31,517 nt of DNA from Podaxis mareebaensis. Lineage: Eukaryota; Basidiomycota; Agaricomycetes; Agaricales; Agaricaceae. The notes below the pieces were generated by a model. It saw only the letters and a program-made list of their open reading frames with translations. It did no database searches and was not told the origin of the DNA. The DNA lies in the NCBI GenBank assembly GCA_018524725.1, contig JAEUWP010000494.1, forward strand, positions 1-31,517, written 5' to 3'. A program made the translations under genes and the position numbers. This document shows, piece after piece, positions 31,441-31,517 of the stretch. The stretch's first letter is position 1, and each line of letters begins with the position of its first letter.

Positions 31441-31517
<77 letters not shown>
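31441..31517. repeat. TCA trinucleotide microsatellite
   Basis: An uninterrupted run of TCA units occupies 77 bases and continues past the window end, just downstream of the decayed gene. Confidence 0.97.

Overview
The window looks like a chromosome segment of a filamentous basidiomycete, probably an agaricomycete mushroom. The evidence is a set of nuclear genes split by many 50-60 nt GT-AG introns, an RPN3 proteasome gene, a SWP1/ribophorin II gene, two secreted GH47 mannosidases, a tRNA-Cys, and Ty1/copia and chromodomain Ty3/gypsy retrotransposons with fungal-type layouts. No species can be named from the sequence alone.

Layout. Bases 1-3843 hold no gene I can support; they carry a degenerate tRNA-Glu-like relic (1571-1644) and a GC-rich inverted-repeat element (about 2155-2906). 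Bases 3844-14447 are a normal gene-rich block: a 7-exon GNAT acetyltransferase (+), RPN3 (-), tRNA-Cys (+), SWP1 (+), and two tandem GH47 alpha-1,2-mannosidase paralogues (-), each with a TATA box about 120 bp upstream of its ATG. From about 14.8 kb to the end the window is a CpG-poor repeat island. It contains a GTGTCAG motif array (15120-15360), a complete copia element (15609-20502, +) with 226-bp LTRs and CTCCT target duplications, and a complete gypsy chromovirus (20859-30051, -) with 640-bp LTRs and GTTTT target duplications. Both sit in an older decayed sequence, part of which is a multi-exon gene of unknown function cut in two by the gypsy element. The window ends inside a TCA microsatellite.

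The host genes have ordinary jobs: RPN3 is a 26S proteasome lid subunit, SWP1 is a subunit of the oligosaccharyltransferase that N-glycosylates proteins in the ER, and the GH47 enzymes trim mannose from such glycans or act outside the cell. SWP1 and GH47 thus touch the same glycan pathway, though I see no sign of operon-like linkage.

The most interesting material is in the transposon island. First, the gypsy element has a third open frame after pol. It overlaps the pol stop by 14 nt and encodes two tandem CCHC zinc knuckles where an envelope gene would lie in a retrovirus. Second, both retroelements show an almost pure CpG-decay signature. Sister LTRs differ nearly only at CG/TG/CA sites, and all of the roughly 34 premature stops in the gypsy element are TGA with no frameshift in about 7.7 kb of coding sequence. 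This fits cytosine methylation and deamination rather than random decay.
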